From an uncultured bacterium (GTDB lineage: Bacteria > Cyanobacteriota > Vampirovibrionia > Gastranaerophilales > Gastranaerophilaceae), in NCBI GenBank assembly GCA_949299935.1, contig CASGCE010000035.1, forward strand, positions 62,001 through 126,000: a stretch of 64,000 nucleotides of DNA, given 5' to 3'. Shown one piece after another: positions 26,522 through 35,241 of the stretch. Under the pieces are notes generated by a model. The model saw only the letters and a program-made list of their open reading frames with translations. It was not told the origin of the DNA and ran no database searches. Position 1 is the stretch's first letter, and the number at the start of each line of letters is the position of its first letter. The position numbers were made by a program, and so were the translations under genes.

Positions 26522-27262
26522 ATGGAAATAACAAGCGTAAATAATAATCTGGTAAAAGAAACCGTAAAACTGCAGCAAAGAAAATACCGAACAAACAAGT
26601 TTATACTTGAGGGTTACAAAGCTATAAAAGAAGCTGCAGATTTTGGTATAGAGATAGATTACGTATTTGTACCCGCAGAAAAAAAAGAAGAATATAAATT
26701 TTTAGGTAACAAAATAATTTTAACGAATGAACAGGTAATGAAAAAAATTTCTACAACAGAAACATCGCCTTCAGCAGTAGGGGTTGCACAAAAAAGGGAA
26801 TACTCCCGAGAGATATTAAAAAAAGCGAAAAAGGTAGTGCTTTTGGAGGGGATAAAAGATGCCGGTAACTTGGGTACAATATTGCGGAGTGCGGTGGCCT
26901 TTAAAGCTGATGCAGTAGTTTTATACGGCAACAGCGTAGATTTATATAATCCAAAATGCGTAAGAGCGGCAGTTGGGAATTTGTGGAAAATTCCTGTTTT
27001 TGAGATAAAAAATTTTGAAGAACTCCGCACAATTTTTGACGGATTTAACCGTATAGCAACACTTTTGAAATCAAACAATAATCTTAAGGATTTTGAAGTA
27101 AATGAACCGTGCCTTATTATGTTTGGTTCGGAAGCTAATGGGTTAAGCAAAGAACTGACCGGCTTTGCAACGGACAGTGTAAGAATTGAAATGCAAGATA
27201 ACGTCGAATCTTTGAATTTAAGTGTATCGTGCGCAGTTGTTCTTTATGAACTTTTTATGTAA
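26522..27262 (+). CDS. SpoU/TrmH-family RNA 2'-O-methyltransferase
   Basis: A 246-residue protein. The three SPOUT motifs are present: N-L-G-T-I-L-R (motif 1), F-G-S-E-A-N-G-L-S (motif 2) and V-E-S-L-N-L-S-V-S-C-A (motif 3), forming the knotted SAM site. An N-terminal substrate-binding domain (about 1-90) with F-I-L-E-G suggests an rRNA rather than tRNA target, as in RlmB- and TsnR-like proteins, but the exact site is unknown. It begins directly after the peptidase stop codon and is third in the ppiC operon. Confidence 0.9.
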   Translation: MEITSVNNNLVKETVKLQQRKYRTNKFILEGYKAIKEAADFGIEIDYVFVPAEKKEEYKFLGNKIILTNEQVMKKISTTETSPSAVGVAQKREYSREILKKAKKVVLLEGIKDAGNLGTILRSAVAFKADAVVLYGNSVDLYNPKCVRAAVGNLWKIPVFEIKNFEELRTIFDGFNRIATLLKSNNNLKDFEVNEPCLIMFGSEANGLSKELTGFATDSVRIEMQDNVESLNLSVSCAVVLYELFM

Positions 27263-27267
27263 ACTGC

Positions 27268-27891
27268 CTATAACGATTCATCGTGAAGATCCGTTCCGCC
27301 CGTCATAATAAATTCGTATTTTTGAGCAAATTTTTTCACAGCAGCAACAGTATGGAATTTTATAATACCTCTGTGGCGTTCATAAGGATAATAGACTTCA
27401 ACACCGTCAATTCCGAGTTTTTTCAACTTTTTAAAAAATCTGTCCAGACATAACGCCCAACAACATGCCGGATGCGCAATAACAGCAATACCCCCTGCCT
27501 TGTGAATCGCTTCAACAAGCTTTGTTATATCTCGTTTTGCAAATATTCTTATAATATCAAGCTCGGTTTCTTTTTTTGAATTTGCCAAAAAAGGTTTAAG
27601 AATATCTGAACGAACGTCAATTCCATAAGCCAAAAGATGTATAAAAACATATCCGCACCACACATCAAACTCTGCTGCAGGAATAAGATTATCGGAAAGC
27701 TCGTTTTCCAGATAGCCGTTAATTGTATTATGATCGCAAATTGCAATGGCCTTATAATCCGATGCCTGTCGAACAAGTGACGCAAAATCACCCCTGCCGT
27801 CAGAGTATGTAGTATGAATATGCAGGTTCACTTTGTGCTCCAGATAATCGCGCTCGGTAAAACCTTTTATTAATTCTTTGTAATTTTTCAT
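27268..27891 (-). CDS. PHP-domain metal-dependent phosphoesterase
   Basis: A 207-residue protein. Metal-binding motifs of the PHP fold are visible: N-L-H-I-H-T-T-Y-S-D-G near 22-32, C-D-H-N near 53-56, an A-E-F segment, I-A-H-P near 138-141 and the C-terminal G-T-D-L-H. Such proteins hydrolyse small phosphates, for example nucleoside monophosphates, and YciV/TrpH-like members are 5'-3' exonucleases; the substrate here is unknown. It is convergent with the methyltransferase gene, five bases apart. No Shine-Dalgarno site precedes the ATG. Confidence 0.85.
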   Translation of the reverse strand: MKNYKELIKGFTERDYLEHKVNLHIHTTYSDGRGDFASLVRQASDYKAIAICDHNTINGYLENELSDNLIPAAEFDVWCGYVFIHLLAYGIDVRSDILKPFLANSKKETELDIIRIFAKRDITKLVEAIHKAGGIAVIAHPACCWALCLDRFFKKLKKLGIDGVEVYYPYERHRGIIKFHTVAAVKKFAQKYEFIMTGGTDLHDESL

Positions 27892-27942
27892 GTTTTTTTA
27901 AATTTATTTGTAATAGAATAATTATACATCAAAGGAGAATAT

Positions 27943-28845
27943 ATGGCGAAATTCAAAATAAAAGACAGCCTTTTAAGTGTTCTGGGTAAAGGGTTAAGCA
28001 TTTATTTTACAAACCTTGTAAAATTCACACAATATATGCTTTTCCCGGTATTAGGCCAACTGATAGGCATAGCGTTAATTTTCATGTTGACCGGATGGTT
28101 TACACATTCACTTCCGTATTTAACTGAAAATTACAGTTTTTTGAACAATTTCACAACAATAACCTTGATACTTTTGTTACTGGCATTACCGGGGTTTGCA
28201 ATATTTTTAAAGGCATTTTGGGACTATCTGGTGGCATACGGGGCATTAAACTCCATGACAGATGCGGCAATAACAACCGGTAAACTTTATGATTTTAAAG
28301 CACATGTCCAAGTAGTAACCTCCAGAACCGGGTCATACATATTTCTGCTTTTAATAATAAGTATACTGTCACTAATAGCAATTAACCCGCTTTTTTGGGT
28401 ACTGGGATTAATCTTTTTTATATACTTTATACTTGTATTTCAAATATTCACATTTGAAAGTGAAACAACCGTAACCGGCTGTTTCAGACGGAGTTTTAAC
28501 CTTATAAAGGGGAATTTTGCCAGAACATTTTCGATAATGATAATACTGGGATTAATATCGCATATAATGCTCAATCGCGTGGTAATGTTGTTTTTTGAGC
28601 TAATCAAGGTCGGGGAATTTTTCAAAGGGATTTTTGAGACGTGGGCTCTAACACTGCCTTTAACCGATATAAATAACTTTTTATCGTACTTAAGAATGCA
28701 ACCAATAACTCAACTGATGATAGCAAATGAGATTTGGAATTCTACCGTACTATTTTTAGTAACGGGATTAACACTTCCAATGCGCAGTATTTGTTGGACA
28801 TTGTGGTACAAGAATTTATCTGCAAAAGAGAATAAAGGTAAGTAA
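27943..28845 (+). CDS. Polytopic membrane protein of unknown function
   Basis: A 300-residue protein with about six hydrophobic segments (roughly 25-50, 70-92, 125-145, 150-170, 195-215, 255-280). A C-F-R-R-S-F-N-L-I-K-G-N-F segment near 183-195 resembles the charged loop in glycerophosphodiester-phosphodiesterase-type and DUF4013-type membrane proteins. GGAG lies upstream of the ATG. It overlaps the next small gene by one base and is apparently cotranscribed with it and rph. No catalytic motif is seen. Confidence 0.75.
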   Translation: MAKFKIKDSLLSVLGKGLSIYFTNLVKFTQYMLFPVLGQLIGIALIFMLTGWFTHSLPYLTENYSFLNNFTTITLILLLLALPGFAIFLKAFWDYLVAYGALNSMTDAAITTGKLYDFKAHVQVVTSRTGSYIFLLLIISILSLIAINPLFWVLGLIFFIYFILVFQIFTFESETTVTGCFRRSFNLIKGNFARTFSIMIILGLISHIMLNRVVMLFFELIKVGEFFKGIFETWALTLPLTDINNFLSYLRMQPITQLMIANEIWNSTVLFLVTGLTLPMRSICWTLWYKNLSAKENKGK

Positions 28846-29069
28846 TGTTTATATGCAAAAACTGCAAATCAATAGATAAATTTGAATTAATGTTTGCACC
28901 GGACTATAAGGGAGCGAAGCATTTCGAGCAAAACTACAATAACAAAAATGAAATAGAAATAACCGTAGACGGATATACGTTTGTACCGGATTTAAGGTTT
29001 ATGAACGAACATGCGGTATGTAGGTATTGCGGTCAAATATACGAGTGGGATTACGAATACAGGGGATAA
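28845..29069 (+). CDS. Small zinc-knuckle protein
   Basis: A 74-residue protein with C-K-N-C near 4-7 and C-R-Y-C-G near 59-63, a likely single zinc site joining the two ends of the chain. The rest is polar and aromatic. Its start overlaps the stop of the membrane protein (TAATG), indicating coupling, and rph begins four bases after its stop. No family is recognised. Confidence 0.7.
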   Translation: MFICKNCKSIDKFELMFAPDYKGAKHFEQNYNNKNEIEITVDGYTFVPDLRFMNEHAVCRYCGQIYEWDYEYRG

Positions 29070-29073
29070 AAAA

Positions 29074-29766
29074 ATGAGAAAAAACAGAAAAAATGATGAA
29101 ACACGTGAGATAAAATTCACGCACGAGTACACAAAATATGCACCGGGTTCAGTCCTGGTGGAATTTGGCGAAACAAAAGTAATAGTAACCGCAAGCGCAG
29201 AGCAATCAAAACCGAAATGGATGGAAAAGGAAGACCCGAGGGGATGGATAACTGCAGAATATTCACTTTTACCGGCATCAACAAATACCCGTTGTCAGCG
29301 TGAAAGGACAAAGGTTTCGGGCAGAACACAGGAGATACAACGACTTATAGGAAGGAGTCTGAGAGCGTGTGTAGACCTAACAAAACTGACAAATATAACA
29401 ATCACTGTAGATGCCGACGTAATCCAAGCAGACGGCGGAACACGAACAGCTAGTATTTGCGGAGGTTACGTAGCATTGAAAGATGCAATAGACAAACTGT
29501 TACAAAACGGTATCATCACCGAAAACCCAATAATTGAACCTATCGCAGCGATTTCAGCAGGAATAATCAACAATGAGATAAGACTTGACTTGGATTACGA
29601 AGAAGATTCACACGCACAGGTTGATTCAAACATAGTATTGACTAAAAGCGGTAAAATTATTGAATTTCAAACGACAGCAGAAGGCGAACCATATAATTAC
29701 GAACAAATGTTACAAATTTTCCAAATTGCTAAAAAAGGTATTGGTGAAATTATTGCAAAATATTAA
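29074..29766 (+). CDS. rph: Ribonuclease PH
   Basis: A 230-residue 3'-5' phosphorolytic exoribonuclease that trims tRNA 3' ends. Typical blocks are R-E-I-K-F-T, then G-E-T-K-V-I-V-T-A-S, then P-R-G-W-I-T-A-E-Y-S-L-L-P, then R-S-L-R-A-C-V-D, and D-A-D-V-I-Q-A-D-G-G-T-R-T-A-S-I (catalytic). ATG 29074 is preferred over 29011 because AGGGG lies just upstream and it matches the family start. CCA-less tRNA genes in the window fit a need for 3' processing. Confidence 0.95.
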   Translation: MRKNRKNDETREIKFTHEYTKYAPGSVLVEFGETKVIVTASAEQSKPKWMEKEDPRGWITAEYSLLPASTNTRCQRERTKVSGRTQEIQRLIGRSLRACVDLTKLTNITITVDADVIQADGGTRTASICGGYVALKDAIDKLLQNGIITENPIIEPIAAISAGIINNEIRLDLDYEEDSHAQVDSNIVLTKSGKIIEFQTTAEGEPYNYEQMLQIFQIAKKGIGEIIAKY

Positions 29767-29781
29767 AAATACTGTTATAAT
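29753..29781 (+). promoter_or_regulatory. Consensus promoter of the secreted helical pair
   Basis: TTGCAA (29753-29758), a 17-base spacer and TATAAT (29776-29781) preceded by TGT. It overlaps the end of rph. Confidence 0.8.
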
Positions 29782-29801
29782 TTTTAAAGAAAGGTTGGTT
29801 T

Positions 29802-30119
29802 ATGAAAAAGTATGTTATGTTTATAATAACGGCAGCAATGTTGATAGCACCCTTTGCTAACCTGGCAGCTGCTGAAGAAACGAAAAATCCGATATCATCA
29901 TTCTTCAGTAAATTGTGGAAATTTAATGATGATGTAAATGCCAAAATTGATGAGATACAGGCAAAAAATGAATCTCAACAAAAAGAATTCGAGGCTAAAA
30001 AAGCCGAACGAGAAAGGAAAATTTTGGAGGAGCAAAAACAGCGTCAGGAGATATATGAAGCACACCAAAAACGTTTAGAAGAAAAAAAGGAACAATTGAG
30101 GATACTACTTGAAGAATAA
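29802..30119 (+). CDS. Small secreted coiled-coil protein, first of a pair
   Basis: A 105-residue protein with a clear signal peptide (about 1-23, ending A-A-A-E) followed by a short F-F-S-K-L-W-K-F segment and a highly charged K/E/Q-rich helix (about 45-105). After export it would be a soluble or surface-associated helical rod. The start has AAAGG about 8 bases upstream. It is followed 10 bases after its stop by a second gene of the same design. No known family; a chaperone-like or envelope spacer role is only a guess. Confidence 0.75.
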   Translation: MKKYVMFIITAAMLIAPFANLAAAEETKNPISSFFSKLWKFNDDVNAKIDEIQAKNESQQKEFEAKKAERERKILEEQKQRQEIYEAHQKRLEEKKEQLRILLEE

Positions 30120-30129
30120 GGAGAAGAAA

Positions 30130-30417
30130 ATGATACAAAAAAGTATAGTAACAGCATTAACAATAGTACTTACGTCAACAGTAGCTATTGCCGGACCACT
30201 GGGGAATTGGGCACAACAAACAGCAGACACAATTAACAAAAAAGAAACAGAAGCAGTACAACCAATAAAAGAAAAACAAGAAGCATACCAAAAACAACAG
30301 GAGGCTGCCCGTCTGGAAAGAGCCAAACAACAAGCTGAGCAACAAAAAAGACGAGAAGCAGCTCAAAAGAAAATAGAACAGAAGAAAAAGTTGTGGAACG
30401 AATTAATAAGCGAATAA
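30130..30417 (+). CDS. Small secreted coiled-coil protein, second of a pair
   Basis: A 95-residue protein with a signal peptide (about 1-21, ending A-I-A-G), a G-N-W-A-Q-Q segment and then a continuous K/Q/E/R-rich helix to the C-terminus. Its C-terminal K-K-L-W-N-E-L echoes the K-L-W-K-F of its neighbour. ATG 30130 is preferred over 30109 because AAGGAG lies 6 bases before it, and the longer reading would place charged residues before the signal peptide. It is cotranscribed with the previous gene and ended by a strong terminator. Confidence 0.75.
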   Translation: MIQKSIVTALTIVLTSTVAIAGPLGNWAQQTADTINKKETEAVQPIKEKQEAYQKQQEAARLERAKQQAEQQKRREAAQKKIEQKKKLWNELISE

Positions 30418-30420
30418 ATA

Positions 30421-30449
30421 AAAAGCCTGCAAAATATGCAGGCTTTTTT
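30421..30449 (+). terminator. Terminator of the secreted helical pair
   Basis: AAGCCTGC and GCAGGCTT form a perfect 8-bp stem with a short loop, followed by six T. Confidence 0.9.
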
Positions 30450-30450
30450 G

Positions 30451-30459
30451 TGCTAAAAT
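30451..30459 (+). promoter_or_regulatory. Extended -10 promoter giving a leaderless ilvB mRNA
   Basis: TGC precedes TAAAAT (30454-30459); the ATG at 30466 follows after exactly six bases. There is no Shine-Dalgarno site. The promoter begins right after the preceding terminator. Confidence 0.65.
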
Positions 30460-30465
30460 TAATAT

Positions 30466-32082
30466 ATGGAAAACACAACAAAAACGAAAACTCAAACCGG
30501 AGCCCAAATAATAATCCAAAGTCTAAAAAAACACCAAGTAAGCAAAATATTCGGTTATCCGGGCGGAATAGTTTTAAAGATATACGACGAACTGAACAAA
30601 CAACGTGCCATAGAGCATATCCTAGTCAGACATGAGCAAGCGGCGGTACACGCAGCTGAAGGATATGCAAGAGTTAGCGGCAAGCCTGGGGTTGTACTGG
30701 TGACTTCGGGTCCCGGGGCGACTAACACTGTGTCAGGCATAGTTAATGCATACCTTGATGGCACCCCGCTTGTTATATTAACAGGCCAGGTTAATTCTAA
30801 CCTAATAGGCAAAGATTCGTTTCAAGAAGCAAATATATGTGATATAACTAAATCTTGCACTAAAAAAGTATATCAGGTAAAATCAGTCAAAGACCTGGAA
30901 ACAACGATACAAGATGCCTTCAAAACAGCTATGACAGGCAAAAAAGGACCTGTATTAATCGATTTAGCAAAAAATATACTTTACGAAGAAACAGAATATA
31001 AAGATTTAGCACTAGATATAGCAACAGAAAAAAAACACTACAAGATAAAAAATATTATAAAAGAGATTTGCAATGCCAAACGACCTGTGATAGTAACAGG
31101 CGGCGGCGCAAAAGGGGCATGTAATGAAATCCGCGAATTGAATAAAATTTTAAAATTTCCAATAGTAACCACTATGATGGGGTTGGGTGTATATCCTCAA
31201 ACAAACGAAAATTATTTCGGAATGATAGGCATTTTTGGTGACAAAGCGGCAAATCAAATCATTAGAGAAAGTGACCTGATTTTTTCAATCGGTGCAAGGT
31301 TTAACGACAGGATTACATGCTGTTTTGAGAAATCGGATTTGGAAAAAAAATTTATCCAACTGGACATAAACAAAGATGAAATTTCACGTGTAATAAAAGC
31401 ACGTGACTATATAATCGGGGATGCAAAAGCTGTTATAAAGGAAATGATAACCGCACTAGACAATCCAAAAATAGAGTGTAACTGGGTTAATATACAACAA
31501 CTGCGAGAGGAAAATGTCAGACGAAAACCTAAAACTAATATGCTGCATTCATTTGAAGTTATGCAGGAATTGGATAAATTTATAGGTGGTCGAGAAATAG
31601 TAATCACAACAGAGGTCGGTCAGCATCAGCTTTGGGCGGCACAAAACCTGCATTTTAACAAGCCGGAGAATTTTATAACATCAGGCGGATCAGGTACTAT
31701 GGGTTTTGGATTTCCTGCAGCAATAGGTGTCGCGGTTTATGATTCGACCAAACCGGTAATCTGCATTGCAGGTGACGGTTCATTCCAAATGAACATTCAA
31801 GAGCTTGCAACCTGTCGTGATTATAATTTACCAGTAAAAGTTTTAATATTAAATAACGGATACCTGGGGATGGTTCGTCAATTACAGGAAAATCAATGTA
31901 ACGGAAGATATTTTGAAACAAAAATTTCTAATCCCGATTTTATTAAAACAGCAGAAAGTTACGGATTAAAAGCATATCGAGTAACACACCGAAGTGAGGT
32001 TATACCCGTTTTGCAAAAAGCATTTAGCGACAAAGGAACGGTACTTGTAGAATTTGTAATAGAGCCGATGGAGACGCTATAA
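30466..32082 (+). CDS. ilvB: Acetolactate synthase large subunit
   Basis: A 538-residue ThDP enzyme condensing two pyruvates to acetolactate. The N-terminal F-G-Y-P-G-G, the catalytic Glu in V-R-H-E-Q-A-A, T-S-G-P-G-A-T-N, and the ThDP/Mg block G-D-G-S-F-Q-M-N...N-N-G-Y-L-G-M-V-R-Q all fit AHAS. It is somewhat shorter than usual (about 560-590), and no ilvN regulatory subunit is adjacent, so it might be a stand-alone or catabolic form; the F-Q-E-A and M-V-R-Q motifs favour the biosynthetic AHAS type. It is monocistronic and apparently leaderless. Confidence 0.9.
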   Translation: MENTTKTKTQTGAQIIIQSLKKHQVSKIFGYPGGIVLKIYDELNKQRAIEHILVRHEQAAVHAAEGYARVSGKPGVVLVTSGPGATNTVSGIVNAYLDGTPLVILTGQVNSNLIGKDSFQEANICDITKSCTKKVYQVKSVKDLETTIQDAFKTAMTGKKGPVLIDLAKNILYEETEYKDLALDIATEKKHYKIKNIIKEICNAKRPVIVTGGGAKGACNEIRELNKILKFPIVTTMMGLGVYPQTNENYFGMIGIFGDKAANQIIRESDLIFSIGARFNDRITCCFEKSDLEKKFIQLDINKDEISRVIKARDYIIGDAKAVIKEMITALDNPKIECNWVNIQQLREENVRRKPKTNMLHSFEVMQELDKFIGGREIVITTEVGQHQLWAAQNLHFNKPENFITSGGSGTMGFGFPAAIGVAVYDSTKPVICIAGDGSFQMNIQELATCRDYNLPVKVLILNNGYLGMVRQLQENQCNGRYFETKISNPDFIKTAESYGLKAYRVTHRSEVIPVLQKAFSDKGTVLVEFVIEPMETL

Positions 32083-32133
32083 AATCTTTAAAGATTTTGA
32101 TGAACCGGAAGATTTATTTAAGAAAAAATCGGA

Positions 32134-33006
32134 TTAAACCTTGTTAATTCGTTTTTTCAGTCTGGCGCCGTAAGTTTCATGCACATCAACGATTGACATA
32201 AATGCATTAGGATCAATATCACGAACGATTTCTTTAAGTTTTGACATTTCAAGTCTGGAAATAATACAATAAATCATGGTCTTGTCTACTTTAGAATATC
32301 CACCTTGTCCGTATATATAAGTGATTCCTATATCAAGTTTTTCAATAAGCTGCTGACCGATTTCGTAAGATTTATCGCTAATAATACGTACGGCTTTTGA
32401 ACTGTTCAAACCCTCCATAACAATATCAATAACCTTATAAGCAATGAAATAAGTCAACATAGAATACATAGCTTTTTCCCAGCCGAAAACCAGTCCTGCA
32501 CCGCAATATATAAACACATTCATACCTATAATGAATTCACCGACGGAAAAACCCCATTTTTTAGACAAAACAAGTGATAAAATTTCAGTACCATCAAGCG
32601 AACCTTCATTTTTGAGAATAATACCAACACCGGCACCGAGAATAATACCCCCGAAAACCGTAACCAGCAATAAATCTTCAGTAGCCGGATGTCCGTGAAA
32701 CAAATTCAAAAAAAACGAGAACATAGTAATTGCGTAAAATGTTTGTAAAACAAATTTCTTACCCATTTTGGTAAAAGCAAGACAAATAAACGGGAAGTTA
32801 ATTAAAACAACAAGCAAACCGAGATTTTTTCCAGTCAAATAGCTTGCAATCATTGAAATACCAACAACACCGCCATCAATAATATTATTAGGCAGCAAAA
32901 AACCTTCAATAGCTGCAGCGGCAATAAGTGCACCAACAGTTAAAAAAAACATTTTACGAATAATCATTGCTATTTTAAGTTTTAACGAAACCGGTTTATT
33001 TTGCAT
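32134..33006 (-). CDS. YitT family membrane protein
   Basis: A 290-residue protein with five or six membrane segments in the first 190 residues (G-G-V-V-G-I-S-M-I near 44-52, G-A-G-V-G-I near 127-132, G-S-L-D-G-T-E-I near 137-144) and a C-terminal soluble ACT-like DUF2179 domain. This matches the YitT/YpjC family of unknown transport function. It is the last gene of the lysA-cdaA-yitT cluster, 1 base after the cdaA stop. Confidence 0.88.
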   Translation of the reverse strand: MQNKPVSLKLKIAMIIRKMFFLTVGALIAAAAIEGFLLPNNIIDGGVVGISMIASYLTGKNLGLLVVLINFPFICLAFTKMGKKFVLQTFYAITMFSFFLNLFHGHPATEDLLLVTVFGGIILGAGVGIILKNEGSLDGTEILSLVLSKKWGFSVGEFIIGMNVFIYCGAGLVFGWEKAMYSMLTYFIAYKVIDIVMEGLNSSKAVRIISDKSYEIGQQLIEKLDIGITYIYGQGGYSKVDKTMIYCIISRLEMSKLKEIVRDIDPNAFMSIVDVHETYGARLKKRINKV

Positions 33007-33007
33007 A

Positions 33008-33895
33008 TTACTTCTTCTTTATAGTTATGAAATTATTTATATTAAAAACATTTTTTTTATCATTAATTTCATCTTCGGGTTTAACACCGAGAATACTTTC
33101 CAAATCGGACTTGAGAGTAACCAAGTCGTCATACTTTTTCAAAGTACCGTCCAAGCAAATAGACACATCACCTGTTTCTTCGGAAACGACAAGACAAGCC
33201 GCATCACTAACTTCAGACATACCAATTGCAGCACGGTGACGAGTACCATATTTCCAGCTAAGTTTAGGATCTTCCGTCAAAGGCAGCAAAACACCGGCCG
33301 AAATTATTTTATCTCCGTTAATAACAACCGCACCGTCGTGTAATGGGGTATTCGGGTGAAAAATAGTAAGCAAAAGTTCTGTAGAAACATCAGCGTTCAA
33401 AACAGTACCCACGTCATAATATGTATGACTCAAGTCACTTTGAAAAACGATTAACGCTCCAGTGTGAGATCTGGAAAAATATTTAACAGATTCCACAATT
33501 TCTTTTACGACATCAATGCGCTTATTATCAGTACTTTTAGAATTATCAAAAAGTTTTTTGATAAAATCCACCTGTCCCAAAAAACCCAAAAATCTGCGCA
33601 GCTCCGGTTGAAATATAACAATCAAACTTAAAGAAACTAATGTTACAACAGATTTGAGAAAAACACCTATAATTTTTAAATCAAATCTAATCAAAATCTC
33701 ACTGAAAATCCATAAAAATACAAGAAAAAACGCACCCTTTACGAATTTTTCAGACTGAGTATTTTTAATAAACTTTTTATAAAGATACCACAAAACTCCG
33801 ACGATAACACAAATTTCAGCCAAGTTAGTCCAATTAAAAGCCAACTCCATAGGTGCTATTAAACTTTGAAAAAATGTCCAAATTTCAGAAATCAT
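33008..33895 (-). CDS. cdaA: Membrane diadenylate cyclase (c-di-AMP synthase)
   Basis: A 295-residue protein. Three N-terminal membrane helices (about 25-45, 55-72, 78-95) precede a DAC domain with the substrate motifs L-H-D-G-A-V-V-I near 193-200 and T-R-H-R-A-A-I-G near 225-232. It makes the second messenger c-di-AMP from two ATP. It overlaps lysA by four bases (ATGA); a lysA-cdaA neighbourhood is also usual in cyanobacteria, which supports the lineage inference. A c-di-AMP hydrolase (pgpH) is also encoded in this window. No cdaR is adjacent. Confidence 0.95.
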   Translation of the reverse strand: MISEIWTFFQSLIAPMELAFNWTNLAEICVIVGVLWYLYKKFIKNTQSEKFVKGAFFLVFLWIFSEILIRFDLKIIGVFLKSVVTLVSLSLIVIFQPELRRFLGFLGQVDFIKKLFDNSKSTDNKRIDVVKEIVESVKYFSRSHTGALIVFQSDLSHTYYDVGTVLNADVSTELLLTIFHPNTPLHDGAVVINGDKIISAGVLLPLTEDPKLSWKYGTRHRAAIGMSEVSDAACLVVSEETGDVSICLDGTLKKYDDLVTLKSDLESILGVKPEDEINDKKNVFNINNFITIKKK

Positions 33896-35211
33896 AACAA
33901 CTCGTCCGCATCGTGAGAAATCAAATCTTCTAATGTCTCTCTATATACTATAATAGCAGATTGTGAATTATTTACAAGTACCATGCCGGATTTTTGCACA
34001 CGATTGTAATTAGAGGACATGGAGTAGTTATAAGCACCGGTATTGAAAACGCAGAGTATATCGCCATTAGCGGGGGAAGGCAGCTGAATATTTTTAATCA
34101 AGATATCACCGGACTCACAGAATTTTCCGGCAATTGTTACCGTTTGTAAATTTTCAACAGAATTCGGTTTATTAGCAATTAATGCGGAATACAGCGCCTG
34201 ATACATGGCAGGGCGGGGATTATCAGCCATGCCACCATCAACTGCAACATATTTTGTACCGCACGGAACTTGCTTGGAACTGCCAATAGTATATAAAGTT
34301 ACGCCGGCATTTGAAACGATACTTCTGCCGGGTTCTATATAGACAACAAGCGCCCCCGTCCGGTATTTTTCAATAGCACTGTTAAGCGATGAAATAATAA
34401 CATCAGCAATTTCCTCAACGGAAGGAGGATTATCCGCGTTGGTGTACTTCACTCCCAACCCCCCTCCAATATTAATTTCATTCATATTAAGCTTGAATTT
34501 TTCATTAAGACGCGCAATTTCTCTAACCAAAATCTGTACCTCGTCGCCATATATTTTAGTTTCAAAAATTTGGGAGCCGATATGTGCGTGAATACCTTTC
34601 AACTCAAGGTTTTTGTAATTATCTAAAATAAGCCCGGCAGCCCCGTCAATTTGAGAAAGATCAAACCCGAATTTAGAATCCAAATGACCGGTTTGAATAT
34701 ATTCATGGGTATGACATTCAATCCCCGGAGTGACCCTTAAAAGAATTTGCACTATTTTATTTTTATGAGCAGCAATTTTGTTAAGTGTTTCAAGCTCAGA
34801 AAAATTATCAACGGAAATTCTTCCGACATTCAAGTCAATCGCCAGGGAAAGTTCCTCGAAAGACTTGTTATTCCCGTTGAAAAGCACCGTGGACATATCA
34901 ACACCGGCTTTATATACTGTAAAAATTTCACCGGCAGATACTACGTCGAATCCGAATCCTTCCTCAGCAATTAATTTAGAAGTAGCAATAGTACAAAGCG
35001 CTTTTGAAGCGAACATCATACGCATTTTCGGGTAGGCTTGAAAAGCTTTTTTGTATTCGGCACAAACACTTTTTATTGTAAATTTATCCAAAACATACAA
35101 CGGAGTGCCATATTTTTTAGCAAGCTCCACTGTGTCGCACCCGCCTATTTCCAAATGTCCTTTTGCGTTAACACGACACGTTAAAGGTTCAGATGATTGA
35201 TTAGTACTCAT
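33892..35211 (-). CDS. lysA: Diaminopimelate decarboxylase
   Basis: A 439-residue PLP enzyme of fold type III making lysine from meso-diaminopimelate. The PLP lysine lies in F-A-S-K-A-L near 67-72; H-I-G-S-Q-I-F-E, G-G-G-L-G-V-K-Y, E-P-G-R-S-I-V and C-E-S-G-D-I-L are family blocks. GGAGAG precedes the ATG, and a TATAGT box with TGT lies about 15 bases further upstream. It is first in a lysA-cdaA-yitT operon. Confidence 0.96.
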   Translation of the reverse strand: MSTNQSSEPLTCRVNAKGHLEIGGCDTVELAKKYGTPLYVLDKFTIKSVCAEYKKAFQAYPKMRMMFASKALCTIATSKLIAEEGFGFDVVSAGEIFTVYKAGVDMSTVLFNGNNKSFEELSLAIDLNVGRISVDNFSELETLNKIAAHKNKIVQILLRVTPGIECHTHEYIQTGHLDSKFGFDLSQIDGAAGLILDNYKNLELKGIHAHIGSQIFETKIYGDEVQILVREIARLNEKFKLNMNEINIGGGLGVKYTNADNPPSVEEIADVIISSLNSAIEKYRTGALVVYIEPGRSIVSNAGVTLYTIGSSKQVPCGTKYVAVDGGMADNPRPAMYQALYSALIANKPNSVENLQTVTIAGKFCESGDILIKNIQLPSPANGDILCVFNTGAYNYSMSSNYNRVQKSGMVLVNNSQSAIIVYRETLEDLISHDADELL

Positions 35212-35241
35212 AATCTCTCCTTTTACTATAACAGTAGCAAA

